From contig CALIQN010000044.1 of the NCBI GenBank assembly GCA_938044045.1, positions 1-11,992 of the forward strand: a DNA stretch of 11,992 bases. The letters run 5' to 3'. The notes under the pieces are model-generated. The model saw nothing but the letters and a program-made list of their open reading frames with translations, made no database searches and was not told the origin of the DNA. Shown here one piece after another: positions 6,380 through 11,992 of this stretch. Numbering within the stretch: the first letter of the stretch is position 1; each line of letters opens with the position of its first letter. Position numbers and translations under genes: made by a program. This stretch comes from an uncultured Peptococcaceae bacterium. GTDB lineage: Bacteria; Bacillota; Peptococcia; Peptococcales; Peptococcaceae.

Positions 6380-7387
6380 TTATTTTACTCCAATATCGAG
6401 GTGCATAGCATTTTTGACTTTTGCTAAAGTTTCAGTACCGATAGCATTAGCCCTTGCATTACCCGCTGAAATAATATCTTTGACCTCATCAAGGTGAGTT
6501 TCGTAATAGGCACGTTTTTCTCTAAATGGTGCGAGGAGGTGATTTAGGCTTTGGACTAAGGTTTTTTTACAAGCCAGACAACCGATGGTGCCAGCACGAC
6601 ACATTTGACAAATATTGTCGTATTCTAGTGGGGTAAAGATTTGGTGATATTTAGAGACAACACAGATTTCTGGATGGCCTGGATCTGTCTTATGGATACG
6701 TGCAGGGTCGGTGATGGCAGCACGCACCTTGGTTTCGATGGTTTTTTCATCATCAGAAAGATAGATGGCATTGCCTAGACTTTTACCCATCTTCTGATTG
6801 CCGTCCAGACCTTGTAAGCGTCCAAAATCGCCTATTTTCATTTCTGGTTCTTTTAAAATAGGGGCATCTTTGGCATAAAGATCATTGAAACGGCGCACTA
6901 GTTTACGCGCCAATTCGATATGAGGACGTTGATCTTCCCCCACTGGGACAAGGTCAGCATTACAAAAAGTAATATCTGCTGCTTGGCTGACAGGGTAGCC
7001 GATAAAACCATAGGTCATATCATCATAGCCGTATTGGCTAGCTTCTGTCTTGGTGGTAGGATTGTGACGCAAGACATTTAGGGTCACAAACATAGAATAA
7101 AATATCGTTAGCTCTGCAATGGAAGGAATCTGGGATTGCAAGAATAAGGTGGTCTTATTAGGATTTAAGCCCACAGAAAGGTTATCAATTGCCACTTGCA
7201 AGATACTGTCACTGATTAATTCAGGACGTTCAAAGTGGGTTGTTAGGGCTTGGACATCAGCGATTTCGATAAAAGTATCATACTCTTCTTGTAAGAGAAC
7301 ACGATTTTTTAAACTGCCGACATAATGTCCAATATGTAAACGCCCTGTTGGTCTATCTCCGGTAAGGATACGTTTTTTTGCACTCAT
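6380..7387 (-). CDS. trpS: Tryptophanyl-tRNA synthetase, probable iron-sulfur type
   Basis: This 335-residue class Ic synthetase charges tRNA-Trp with tryptophan in the cytosol. The ATP-binding signatures are H-I-G-H (residues 18-21, in P-T-G-R-L-H-I-G-H) and K-M-G-K-S (199-203), a KMSKS variant. The Rossmann-fold core and helical C-terminal domain are complete. The anticodon-binding part contains cysteines 242, 263, 270 and 273 in a C-x20-C-x6-C-x2-C layout, plus C260. This closely resembles the four-cysteine iron-sulfur motif of Thermotoga maritima TrpRS (C-x22-C-x6-C-x2-C). I chose ATG at 7387 because AAAGGAG lies 8 nt upstream; a TTG 27 nt earlier would place that Shine-Dalgarno inside the gene. 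It is followed by tmk with a 1-nt gap. The gene is divergent from an aminotransferase gene. The identification as TrpRS is secure; the cluster is inferred from cysteine spacing. Confidence 0.95.
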   Translation of the reverse strand: MSAKKRILTGDRPTGRLHIGHYVGSLKNRVLLQEEYDTFIEIADVQALTTHFERPELISDSILQVAIDNLSVGLNPNKTTLFLQSQIPSIAELTIFYSMFVTLNVLRHNPTTKTEASQYGYDDMTYGFIGYPVSQAADITFCNADLVPVGEDQRPHIELARKLVRRFNDLYAKDAPILKEPEMKIGDFGRLQGLDGNQKMGKSLGNAIYLSDDEKTIETKVRAAITDPARIHKTDPGHPEICVVSKYHQIFTPLEYDNICQMCRAGTIGCLACKKTLVQSLNHLLAPFREKRAYYETHLDEVKDIISAGNARANAIGTETLAKVKNAMHLDIGVK

Positions 7388-7416
7388 ACTTCTATCTCCT
7401 TTGTCAAACTCCAATC

Positions 7417-7445
7417 AGTATAGCAACAAAAGATAAAAATTTAAA
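7417..7445 (-). promoter_or_regulatory. Candidate promoter of trpS-tmk
   Basis: On the minus strand, TATACT (7422-7417) is preceded by TGC, making an extended -10. TTTAAA (7445-7440) stands 17 nt upstream as a weak -35. Transcription would start near 7410, about 20 nt before the trpS start codon, which leaves no room for a T-box or leader-peptide attenuator. Confidence 0.55.
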
Positions 7446-7514
7446 TAGCAAGAGAAAATAAAATTGGCAAAGACAGGAGCAAACTTCTTTATTCCTAAAG
7501 TTTAAAATGCTTTT

Positions 7515-7525
7515 CTTAGGCTAAG
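7515..7525. promoter_or_regulatory. CTTAG-G-CTAAG palindrome overlapping the aminotransferase promoter
   Basis: A perfect 5-bp dyad with a single central base lies between the candidate -35 region and the TATAAT of the aminotransferase promoter. A protein bound there would block RNA polymerase. A related CCTAAAG occurs at 7494-7500 and could pair with or duplicate the half-site. No regulator is encoded nearby to match it. Confidence 0.35.
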
Positions 7526-7528
7526 GTA

Positions 7529-7537
7529 TGGTATAAT
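7529..7537 (+). promoter_or_regulatory. Extended -10 promoter of the fold-type I aminotransferase gene
   Basis: TGG-TATAAT (7529-7537) is a perfect extended -10 element, 29 nt before the start codon. The -35 region (around 7509-7514) is poor, as is often tolerated with an extended -10. The start codon follows a GAGGTGATGAG Shine-Dalgarno region. Confidence 0.65.
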
Positions 7538-7565
7538 AGGGGCATGATAAAAATGAGGTGATGAG

Positions 7566-8807
7566 ATGAGTTTGTTGGCAAGTCATGCCCGCGACAAGGG
7601 TGGACCTGATTTGATTTTAAAGTACAGCACTTTAGCCAAAAAGAGAGCTGAAGCAATTGGCAAGGAAAATATTCTTGATGCGACTATAGGTTCTTTTTTA
7701 GATGAAGATGGCACCTTGATGGTGATGAAAACTGTAGAAAAGGCTTTGCAAGAAGTGAGTTTTTCAGAGGGTGCAAGCTATGCGCCTACCCTTGGAGAAC
7801 CCGAATTTTTAAAGGTCTTGGAAAAGACTGTCTTTTTGGACAAAAAACCAAAAGCTCATCTAGGCACGGTGACAACCCCAGGAGGGACAGCAGCCCTCAG
7901 AAATGCCTCTTTTAACTATCTTGAATTAGGCGAGCGTTGTATTACCACAGATTTTTATTGGTCAAATTATAAAAACCTACTTGCTGAAAATGGACGCTTT
8001 TTGGAAACTTTTACCACTTTTGATAGGGAAGATGGTTTTAACCTTGATGCTTGCTTAAAAACCTGTCAAGAGGTTGCCAAAAAACAACGCAATGTGATGT
8101 TGCTTTTAAATACACCAGCACATAATCCGACTGGATTTGAGCTATCTTATAATGAGTGGGAGACCTTAGTAGAGGGCTTAAAGACCTTGAGCCAAAATGG
8201 TAAGAATAATGTTATCTTGGTGGTGGACGTGGCTTATATTGACTTTGCTGAAGAACAATCTCGAGACTTTTTCCTCCTCTTTGAGGGCTTGCCAGAGAAT
8301 TTTTTGGTCATTGTTTGTACGAGCATGAGTAAGGGATACTCTCTTTATGGCTACCGCCTAGGAGCGATGATTGCCCTCAGTCAAAGTCAGGCAGTCATTG
8401 ACGAATTTATCTTAGCAAATAGTGCTTCAGCACGAGCGACTTGGTCAAATAGTTCTCGTCCTGCAATGATGGCAATTTGTAGTATTTATAATGATCGTGA
8501 GCGTCTTGAGGCTTTTCGCCAAGAGGAAAAATATCTGGCAAGCATCTTAAAAGAACGTGCCACGCTTTTTTTAGAGGAAGCAAGGGTATTAGGGCTAAAG
8601 CTTTGTCCTTATCAATCGGGCTTTTTCGTGACAGTTGATTTAGAGAGCCCGGAAAAGGCACTAAAGGTGGCGGATCAATTAGCGAAAAAGGAAGTCTTTG
8701 TCGTCCCTCAAGGCAATGGTATCCGTCTTGCCATCTGTGCGATTTCTAAAGCAAGGCTAAAAGGACTAGCAAAATTTATTCAAAATGTCATTTATGAGGT
8801 AGAATAG
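7566..8807 (+). CDS. Fold-type I aminotransferase, aspartate/aromatic-like
   Basis: This 413-residue PLP enzyme probably interconverts an amino acid and its 2-oxoacid in the cytosol. Landmarks in order are P-G-G-T-A-A-L (about 105-111), a tryptophan at 132 in the cofactor-stacking position, H-N-P-T-G (186-190), D221 and Y224 contacting the pyridine ring, the Schiff-base lysine K256 in S-M-S-K-G-Y-S-L-Y-G-Y-R (with R264), and R387 in G-I-R-L-A. R387 is the expected carboxylate-binding arginine of aspartate/aromatic aminotransferases. The segment R-A-T-W-S-N-S-S-R-P (290-299) matches the I-R-x-x-W/Y-S-N-P-P region of that group. The start follows GAGGTGATGAG and is well placed. It is transcribed alone and divergently from trpS. 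An aromatic or aspartate substrate is likely, but the exact amino acid is unresolved. All catalytic residues appear intact. Confidence 0.85.
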   Translation: MSLLASHARDKGGPDLILKYSTLAKKRAEAIGKENILDATIGSFLDEDGTLMVMKTVEKALQEVSFSEGASYAPTLGEPEFLKVLEKTVFLDKKPKAHLGTVTTPGGTAALRNASFNYLELGERCITTDFYWSNYKNLLAENGRFLETFTTFDREDGFNLDACLKTCQEVAKKQRNVMLLLNTPAHNPTGFELSYNEWETLVEGLKTLSQNGKNNVILVVDVAYIDFAEEQSRDFFLLFEGLPENFLVIVCTSMSKGYSLYGYRLGAMIALSQSQAVIDEFILANSASARATWSNSSRPAMMAICSIYNDRERLEAFRQEEKYLASILKERATLFLEEARVLGLKLCPYQSGFFVTVDLESPEKALKVADQLAKKEVFVVPQGNGIRLAICAISKARLKGLAKFIQNVIYEVE

Positions 8808-8869
8808 AGCTTCTAGGTAATTTTAGTGAGCTGATATTTGAGAGAAAAAAGCAGTTTTTTTAAAATTAC

Positions 8870-8899
8870 TTGACAAAAACTGGAAAAAATGGGTATTAT
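8870..8899 (+). promoter_or_regulatory. Promoter of the thrS T-box transcript
   Basis: A perfect TTGACA (8870-8875) and TATTAT (8894-8899) are separated by 18 nt. Transcription would start near 8906, giving a leader of about 270 nt before the thrS start codon. No convincing terminator for the preceding aminotransferase gene is seen in 8808-8869, so some read-through into the leader is possible. Confidence 0.8.
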
Positions 8900-8905
8900 C
8901 TTTAT

Positions 8906-9148
8906 TAAGTTTATATTGGTGTTGAAGAGGACGCCTTACTTAGAACTTATTTGAGAGAGAAAAAATGTCGTGGCTGGAAGCATTTTAAATAAGAAAGTAA
9001 GGATACCACCTTGGAGCCATGGTGGGAAAACCATCATCGGGTTATCTCCGTTAGCGGATAGGAAGAGAGGGTAGCTTTTGGCTATCAATTTGGGTGGAAA
9101 CACGGGTACGCTCGTCCCTATTTTTTGGGGATGAGTGTTTTTTATTTT
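8906..9148 (+). ncRNA. T-box riboswitch (threonine) controlling thrS
   Basis: The leader senses uncharged tRNA-Thr. A long stem I is visible: CCTTACT (8934-8940) pairs with AGTAAGG (8996-9002) and CTTATTT (8946-8952) with AAATAAG (8987-8993), with GAGAGAG and GGCTGGAA elements in between. An ACC threonine codon at 9005-9007, followed by A, is the likely specifier. Further hairpins are ATGGT/ACCAT (9019-9034), TATC-T-CCG/CGGATA (9043-9060) and GGTAGC/GCTATC (9070-9086). The T-box motif GGGTGGAAACACGGG starts at 9092. GGG pairs with CCC (9116-9118) and ACG with CGT (9113-9115) around a 7-nt TGGAAAC bulge, whose TGGA can pair with tRNA 3' U-C-C-A. The stem start is an estimate from the promoter. 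Confidence 0.93.
9111..9148 (+). terminator. Regulated terminator of the thrS T-box
   Basis: CTCGTCCC (9111-9118) pairs with GGGATGAG (9128-9135), including one G-U pair, and a T-rich tract follows (9136-9148). The left arm CGTCCC is also the right arm of the antiterminator, so the two folds are mutually exclusive. Uncharged tRNA-Thr would favour the antiterminator and transcription of thrS. Confidence 0.9.
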
Positions 9149-9174
9149 GTATTTTATTGGGGAGGAAAGAGAAA

Positions 9175-11088
9175 ATGTTAAAGATGACCATGCCTGATGG
9201 TGCGATTAGGGATTATGATAAGGAGAGCGTAACGCCTTTAGAAATAGCGGAATCTATTTCTCATGGTTTGGCAAAAAAAGCTTTGGGGGCTAGTGTTGAT
9301 GGAGAAATTTATGATCTTTTGCGTCCAATCACAAAAGATGCAGAAATCTCAATTCTAACCTTTGATGATGAAGAAGGGCAAAAGATCTTTCACCATACCA
9401 GTGCCCATCTTTTAGCACAGGCGGTAAAAAACCTTTGGCCAGAGACTAAAATTGCGATTGGGCCAGCAATTAAAGATGGCTTTTATCATGACTTTGATAG
9501 CCCGCATACCTTTGTACCAGAAGATATTGAAAAAATTGAACAAGAAATGAAACGTCTAGTCAAAGAAAATGCTGATTATAAGAGACGTGAAATTTCTCGT
9601 GTAGAAGCAATTGAACTTTTTGAAAAAAAAGGTGAAACCTATAAAGTTGAGCTAATTAAAGACATGCCAGAGGAAGAAGTCATCACCATTTATGAAAGTG
9701 GTGATTATACGGATCTTTGTGCTGGCCCACACTTGCCAAAAGCTGGCATGGTCAAGGCCTTTAAGGTCATGAGCCTTGCTGGTGCTTATTGGAAGGGTGA
9801 TGAAAAAAATAAAATGCTCCAACGTATCTATGGCACGAGTTTCCCTAAAGAAAAGGAATTAGAAGCTTATCTTTTCCGTTTAGAAGAAGCAAAACGTCGT
9901 GATCATAGACGGTTAGGTAAGGAGCTAGATTTATATAGCTTTGTTGATGAGGCTCCTGGCTTTCCGGTTTTTCATCCAAAGGGTATGGTGTTAAGAAACC
10001 AAATTGAGACTTTTTGGCGTCAGTGTCATGCACGTGGTGGCTATGATGAGGTGAGAACCCCATTGATTATGGACAGAAAACTCTGGGAAAGATCAGGACA
10101 TTGGGAACACTATAAAGAAAACATGTATTTCACCGAAATTGATGAAGCACCTTTTGCTGTCAAACCAATGAACTGTCCGGGAGGCATTTTGCTTTATAAT
10201 GAAAGCATGCATTCTTATCGTGATTTGCCACTTCGTTGGGCAGAGCTTGGCTTGGTTCACCGTCATGAGCTTTCTGGTGCCTTACACGGTTTGATGCGTG
10301 TTAGAGCGTTTACCCAAGATGATGCTCATATTTTCATGCTCGAAAGTCAAATTAAAGATGAACTGATTGGGGTTATCCATCTAATTGATGAAATTTATAA
10401 ACCTTTTGGTTTCAAATACAAAGTTGAACTTTCTACGAAGCCAGAAAAAGCAATGGGTTCAGATGAACTTTGGGAAAAGGCAACTAGTGGGCTTATGCAG
10501 GCTTTGGAAGAAGTAGGTATGTCATACACTTTAAATCCTGGGGATGGGGCATTTTATGGACCAAAAATTGACTATCATTTAGAAGATTCCTTGGGTAGAA
10601 CCTGGCAATGTGGTACCATTCAACTTGACTTCCAAATGCCGGAAAAATTTGATATGACCTACATTGGTGAAGATGGGGAAAAACATCGTCCTGTCATGGT
10701 GCACCGTGCTATCTTAGGTAGTATGGAAAGATTTATTGGTATCCTAACGGAGCACTTTGCTGGCGCTTTTCCTATTTGGCTCAGTCCTGTACAGACGATT
10801 ATTTTACCAATTACAGATGATCAAGCAGATTATGCAAGAGAAATTGCCCAAAAACTCAAAAAAGCGGGTGTGCGTGCAGAAGTTGACTATCGTAACGAAA
10901 AGATAGGCTATAAGATTCGTGAAGCACAGATGCAAAAGATTCCATACATGCTTGTTGTGGGTAAAAAAGAAGTAGAAAGCCAAACGGTTTCTGTTCGAGA
11001 TAGAAAAGAGGGCGATGTTGGGATTAAGACGATAGATGAAATTTTAGCTCAAATTGTAGAAGAAATTCAAAATAAGGTCGTAAAGTAG
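9175..11088 (+). CDS. thrS: Threonyl-tRNA synthetase
   Basis: This 637-residue class II synthetase attaches threonine to tRNA-Thr in the cytosol. It has the full bacterial layout: an N-terminal TGS domain (about 1-62), an editing domain with H-H-T-S-A-H (73-78) and D-L-C-A-G-P-H, the class II catalytic core, and a C-terminal anticodon-binding domain (about the last 100 residues). The zinc ligands of the active site are visible as the Cys of M-N-C-P-G, the His of H-R-H-E-L-S-G and the His of M-V-H-R-A-I-L-G-S. The start is ATG 9175, with GGGGAGG about 7 nt upstream. A longer in-frame start at 9094 would lie inside the T-box terminator and add 27 residues of no family character. The gene is under T-box control and is followed after 7 nt by a methyltransferase gene. 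Identification is secure. Confidence 0.98.
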   Translation: MLKMTMPDGAIRDYDKESVTPLEIAESISHGLAKKALGASVDGEIYDLLRPITKDAEISILTFDDEEGQKIFHHTSAHLLAQAVKNLWPETKIAIGPAIKDGFYHDFDSPHTFVPEDIEKIEQEMKRLVKENADYKRREISRVEAIELFEKKGETYKVELIKDMPEEEVITIYESGDYTDLCAGPHLPKAGMVKAFKVMSLAGAYWKGDEKNKMLQRIYGTSFPKEKELEAYLFRLEEAKRRDHRRLGKELDLYSFVDEAPGFPVFHPKGMVLRNQIETFWRQCHARGGYDEVRTPLIMDRKLWERSGHWEHYKENMYFTEIDEAPFAVKPMNCPGGILLYNESMHSYRDLPLRWAELGLVHRHELSGALHGLMRVRAFTQDDAHIFMLESQIKDELIGVIHLIDEIYKPFGFKYKVELSTKPEKAMGSDELWEKATSGLMQALEEVGMSYTLNPGDGAFYGPKIDYHLEDSLGRTWQCGTIQLDFQMPEKFDMTYIGEDGEKHRPVMVHRAILGSMERFIGILTEHFAGAFPIWLSPVQTIILPITDDQADYAREIAQKLKKAGVRAEVDYRNEKIGYKIREAQMQKIPYMLVVGKKEVESQTVSVRDRKEGDVGIKTIDEILAQIVEEIQNKVVK

Positions 11089-11095
11089 GTGTTTG

Positions 11096-11722
11096 ATGTT
11101 TAAACGCAAGATGACAAAGACGGCGGGCAAACCAATGGGCTTTTATGGGATGCTCATGCTGCAAAAGATGAACCTTTTTCATACAAGGTTATCCTTTTGG
11201 GGACTAACCCACCTTAGCGCCCAAGATAACCCTGATATTCTTGAAATTGGTGTTGGTGGCGGGAAAAATATCAAAAGAATTTTTGAACGTTTTCCCAAGG
11301 CTAAACTATGGGGGATGGATATATCCCCATTAGCAATTAAGCGAGCAAAGTTAGAAAATTTCTATCGTTGCCTAAGTGGTAAGGTCACCTTATCCTTAGG
11401 CAATGTTTCTGCCTTGCCTTATAAAAAAGAAGCCTTTGATAAGGTAGTGGCTTTTGAAACCATTTATTACTGGCCAGATTTAAAAGAAGATTTTTCTGAA
11501 GTTTATCGTGTTTTGAAACCAAAAGGTGAGTTTTTGATTTGTAATGAAGATTATCAAGATCCCGAGAGACCTCATGAGCATGATACTTTGAAGGAAATTT
11601 TACCTATTACCATTTATGAAAATGAGGCGGTTATTTCTGCCTTGCATCAAGCAGGGTTTAAAAAAGTGACCCTTTGGTTGCATCATAATGGTGACTGGGT
11701 AAGCTTTTTAGCACAAAAGTAA
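11096..11722 (+). CDS. Class I SAM-dependent methyltransferase, substrate unknown
   Basis: This 208-residue protein has a Rossmann-type SAM-binding domain. Motif I is I-L-E-I-G-V-G-G-G-K-N (about 48-58), the acidic loop is G-M-D-I-S (73-77, ribose hydroxyls), and motif IV-like V-V-A-F-E-T-I-Y-Y-W-P-D sits at about 117-128. V-L-K-P-K-G-E-F-L-I-C follows as the strand after the helical cap. The pattern is that of the Methyltransf_11/UbiE-like group, which acts on many small molecules, so the substrate cannot be named. A hydrophobic-aromatic N-terminal segment (about 15-40) precedes the core and may form the substrate lid. ATG 11096 follows TAGGTG at about 6 nt; a TTG one codon earlier is a less likely start. 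The gene begins 7 nt after the thrS stop, with no promoter between, so it is probably co-transcribed with thrS and also governed by the T-box. No terminator is evident behind it. Confidence 0.82.
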   Translation: MFKRKMTKTAGKPMGFYGMLMLQKMNLFHTRLSFWGLTHLSAQDNPDILEIGVGGGKNIKRIFERFPKAKLWGMDISPLAIKRAKLENFYRCLSGKVTLSLGNVSALPYKKEAFDKVVAFETIYYWPDLKEDFSEVYRVLKPKGEFLICNEDYQDPERPHEHDTLKEILPITIYENEAVISALHQAGFKKVTLWLHHNGDWVSFLAQK

Positions 11723-11763
11723 TAACCGAACTTTAAACTAGTGTACTTAATTGATATAAAATA

Positions 11764-11792
11764 TTGAGCCACTATTTATATTGTGCTAAAAT
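11764..11792 (+). promoter_or_regulatory. Promoter of the gene at the right edge
   Basis: TTGAGC (11764-11769) and TAAAAT (11787-11792) are separated by 17 nt, with a TG at 11784-11785 making an extended -10. Transcription would start near 11799, about 23 nt before the start codon and just ahead of the AGAGGAG ribosome binding site. Confidence 0.7.
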
Positions 11793-11821
11793 GTAATTAT
11801 CAAAGTAGAGAGGAGTAGGCT

Positions 11822-11992
11822 ATGTCAACTAATCGAAATCTTCCAAGAAAAAGACCGCCTCAACGCATGCAAAATGCGCCAAAGCGTCGTAAAAAAGCCG
11901 CGCCAAATAAGCGTTATCGGTTAGCGCTTCGTGCAAGGCTGTTTTTGCTTGTGTTATTCCAAGTTTTGGGGCTTGTCGATGTAGCCCATGGT
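11822..11992 (+). CDS. N-terminal part of a basic, probably membrane-anchored protein (partial)
   Basis: The frame is open from ATG 11822 to the window edge (57 codons), preceded by AGGAG (11811-11815) at a 6-nt spacing. Residues 1-40 are rich in Arg, Lys, Pro and Asn. They are followed by a hydrophobic stretch of about 18 residues (from about 38) that looks like a signal anchor. A positively charged cytoplasmic tail before a single anchor is common in penicillin-binding proteins and cell-division or envelope proteins of Bacillota, but no catalytic domain is in view. I therefore do not assign a function. It has its own promoter and is probably separate from the thrS operon. Confidence 0.75.
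   Translation, partial: MSTNRNLPRKRPPQRMQNAPKRRKKAAPNKRYRLALRARLFLLVLFQVLGLVDVAHG

Noticed and set aside
7388..7414. Upstream TTG start for trpS
   Set aside because: The Shine-Dalgarno AAAGGAG lies downstream of it and fits ATG 7387; the extra nine residues are not needed by the fold.
1..11992. CRISPR array, insertion sequence, prophage or toxin-antitoxin system
   Set aside because: No regularly spaced repeats, transposase or integrase motifs, terminal inverted repeats or small paired genes were seen; apart from the permease-aminotransferase-LysR unit the content is mostly housekeeping.

Overview
This is a low-GC (about 40% by eye) bacterial chromosomal stretch. It has strong AGGAGG-type ribosome binding sites, TTGACA/TATAAT promoters, intrinsic terminators and a T-box leader, which together point to Bacillota (Firmicutes). 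The tryptophanyl-tRNA synthetase carries a C-x20-C-x6-C-x2-C cysteine set resembling the iron-sulfur TrpRS of Thermotoga, which suggests an anaerobe. I cannot support a class- or genus-level assignment from sequence alone; Negativicutes or another anaerobic Bacillota lineage is only a guess. There is no rRNA, tRNA, CRISPR array, transposase or phage gene.

Layout. (1) 1-1620: a minus-strand NhaD-like Na+/H+ antiporter gene with its own promoter (TTGAAT-17-TATAAT) and terminator. A perfect tandem 10-bp repeat lies just upstream of the promoter. (2) 1621-1914: a divergent control region holding a LysR-box-like inverted repeat and a hairpin-rich leader. (3) 1915-4807: an APC-family amino acid permease and a class III (omega) aminotransferase, probably one uptake-and-transamination operon, closed by a strong terminator. 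(4) 4810-5792: a LysR-type regulator whose -35 box sits in the U-tract of that terminator, closed by a bidirectional terminator. (5) 5791-7445: a minus-strand trpS-tmk pair with a 1-nt gap, so probably translationally coupled. (6) 7446-8807: a fold-type I aminotransferase resembling aspartate/aromatic aminotransferases, divergent from trpS. (7) 8870-11722: a threonine T-box leader, thrS, and a small SAM methyltransferase 7 nt behind thrS that is probably also under T-box control. (8) 11764-11992: a promoter and the first 57 codons of a basic, membrane-anchored protein cut by the window edge.

How the genes fit together. The permease, omega-aminotransferase and LysR regulator look like a small regulated system for taking up and deaminating an omega-amino compound (for example GABA, beta-alanine, taurine or ornithine; the substrate is not determinable here). 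The rest is mostly housekeeping: tRNA charging, dTTP synthesis and amino acid transamination. Several gene starts were moved inward from the longest open frame on the basis of Shine-Dalgarno placement. The most notable case is thrS, where the longest frame would begin inside its own T-box.
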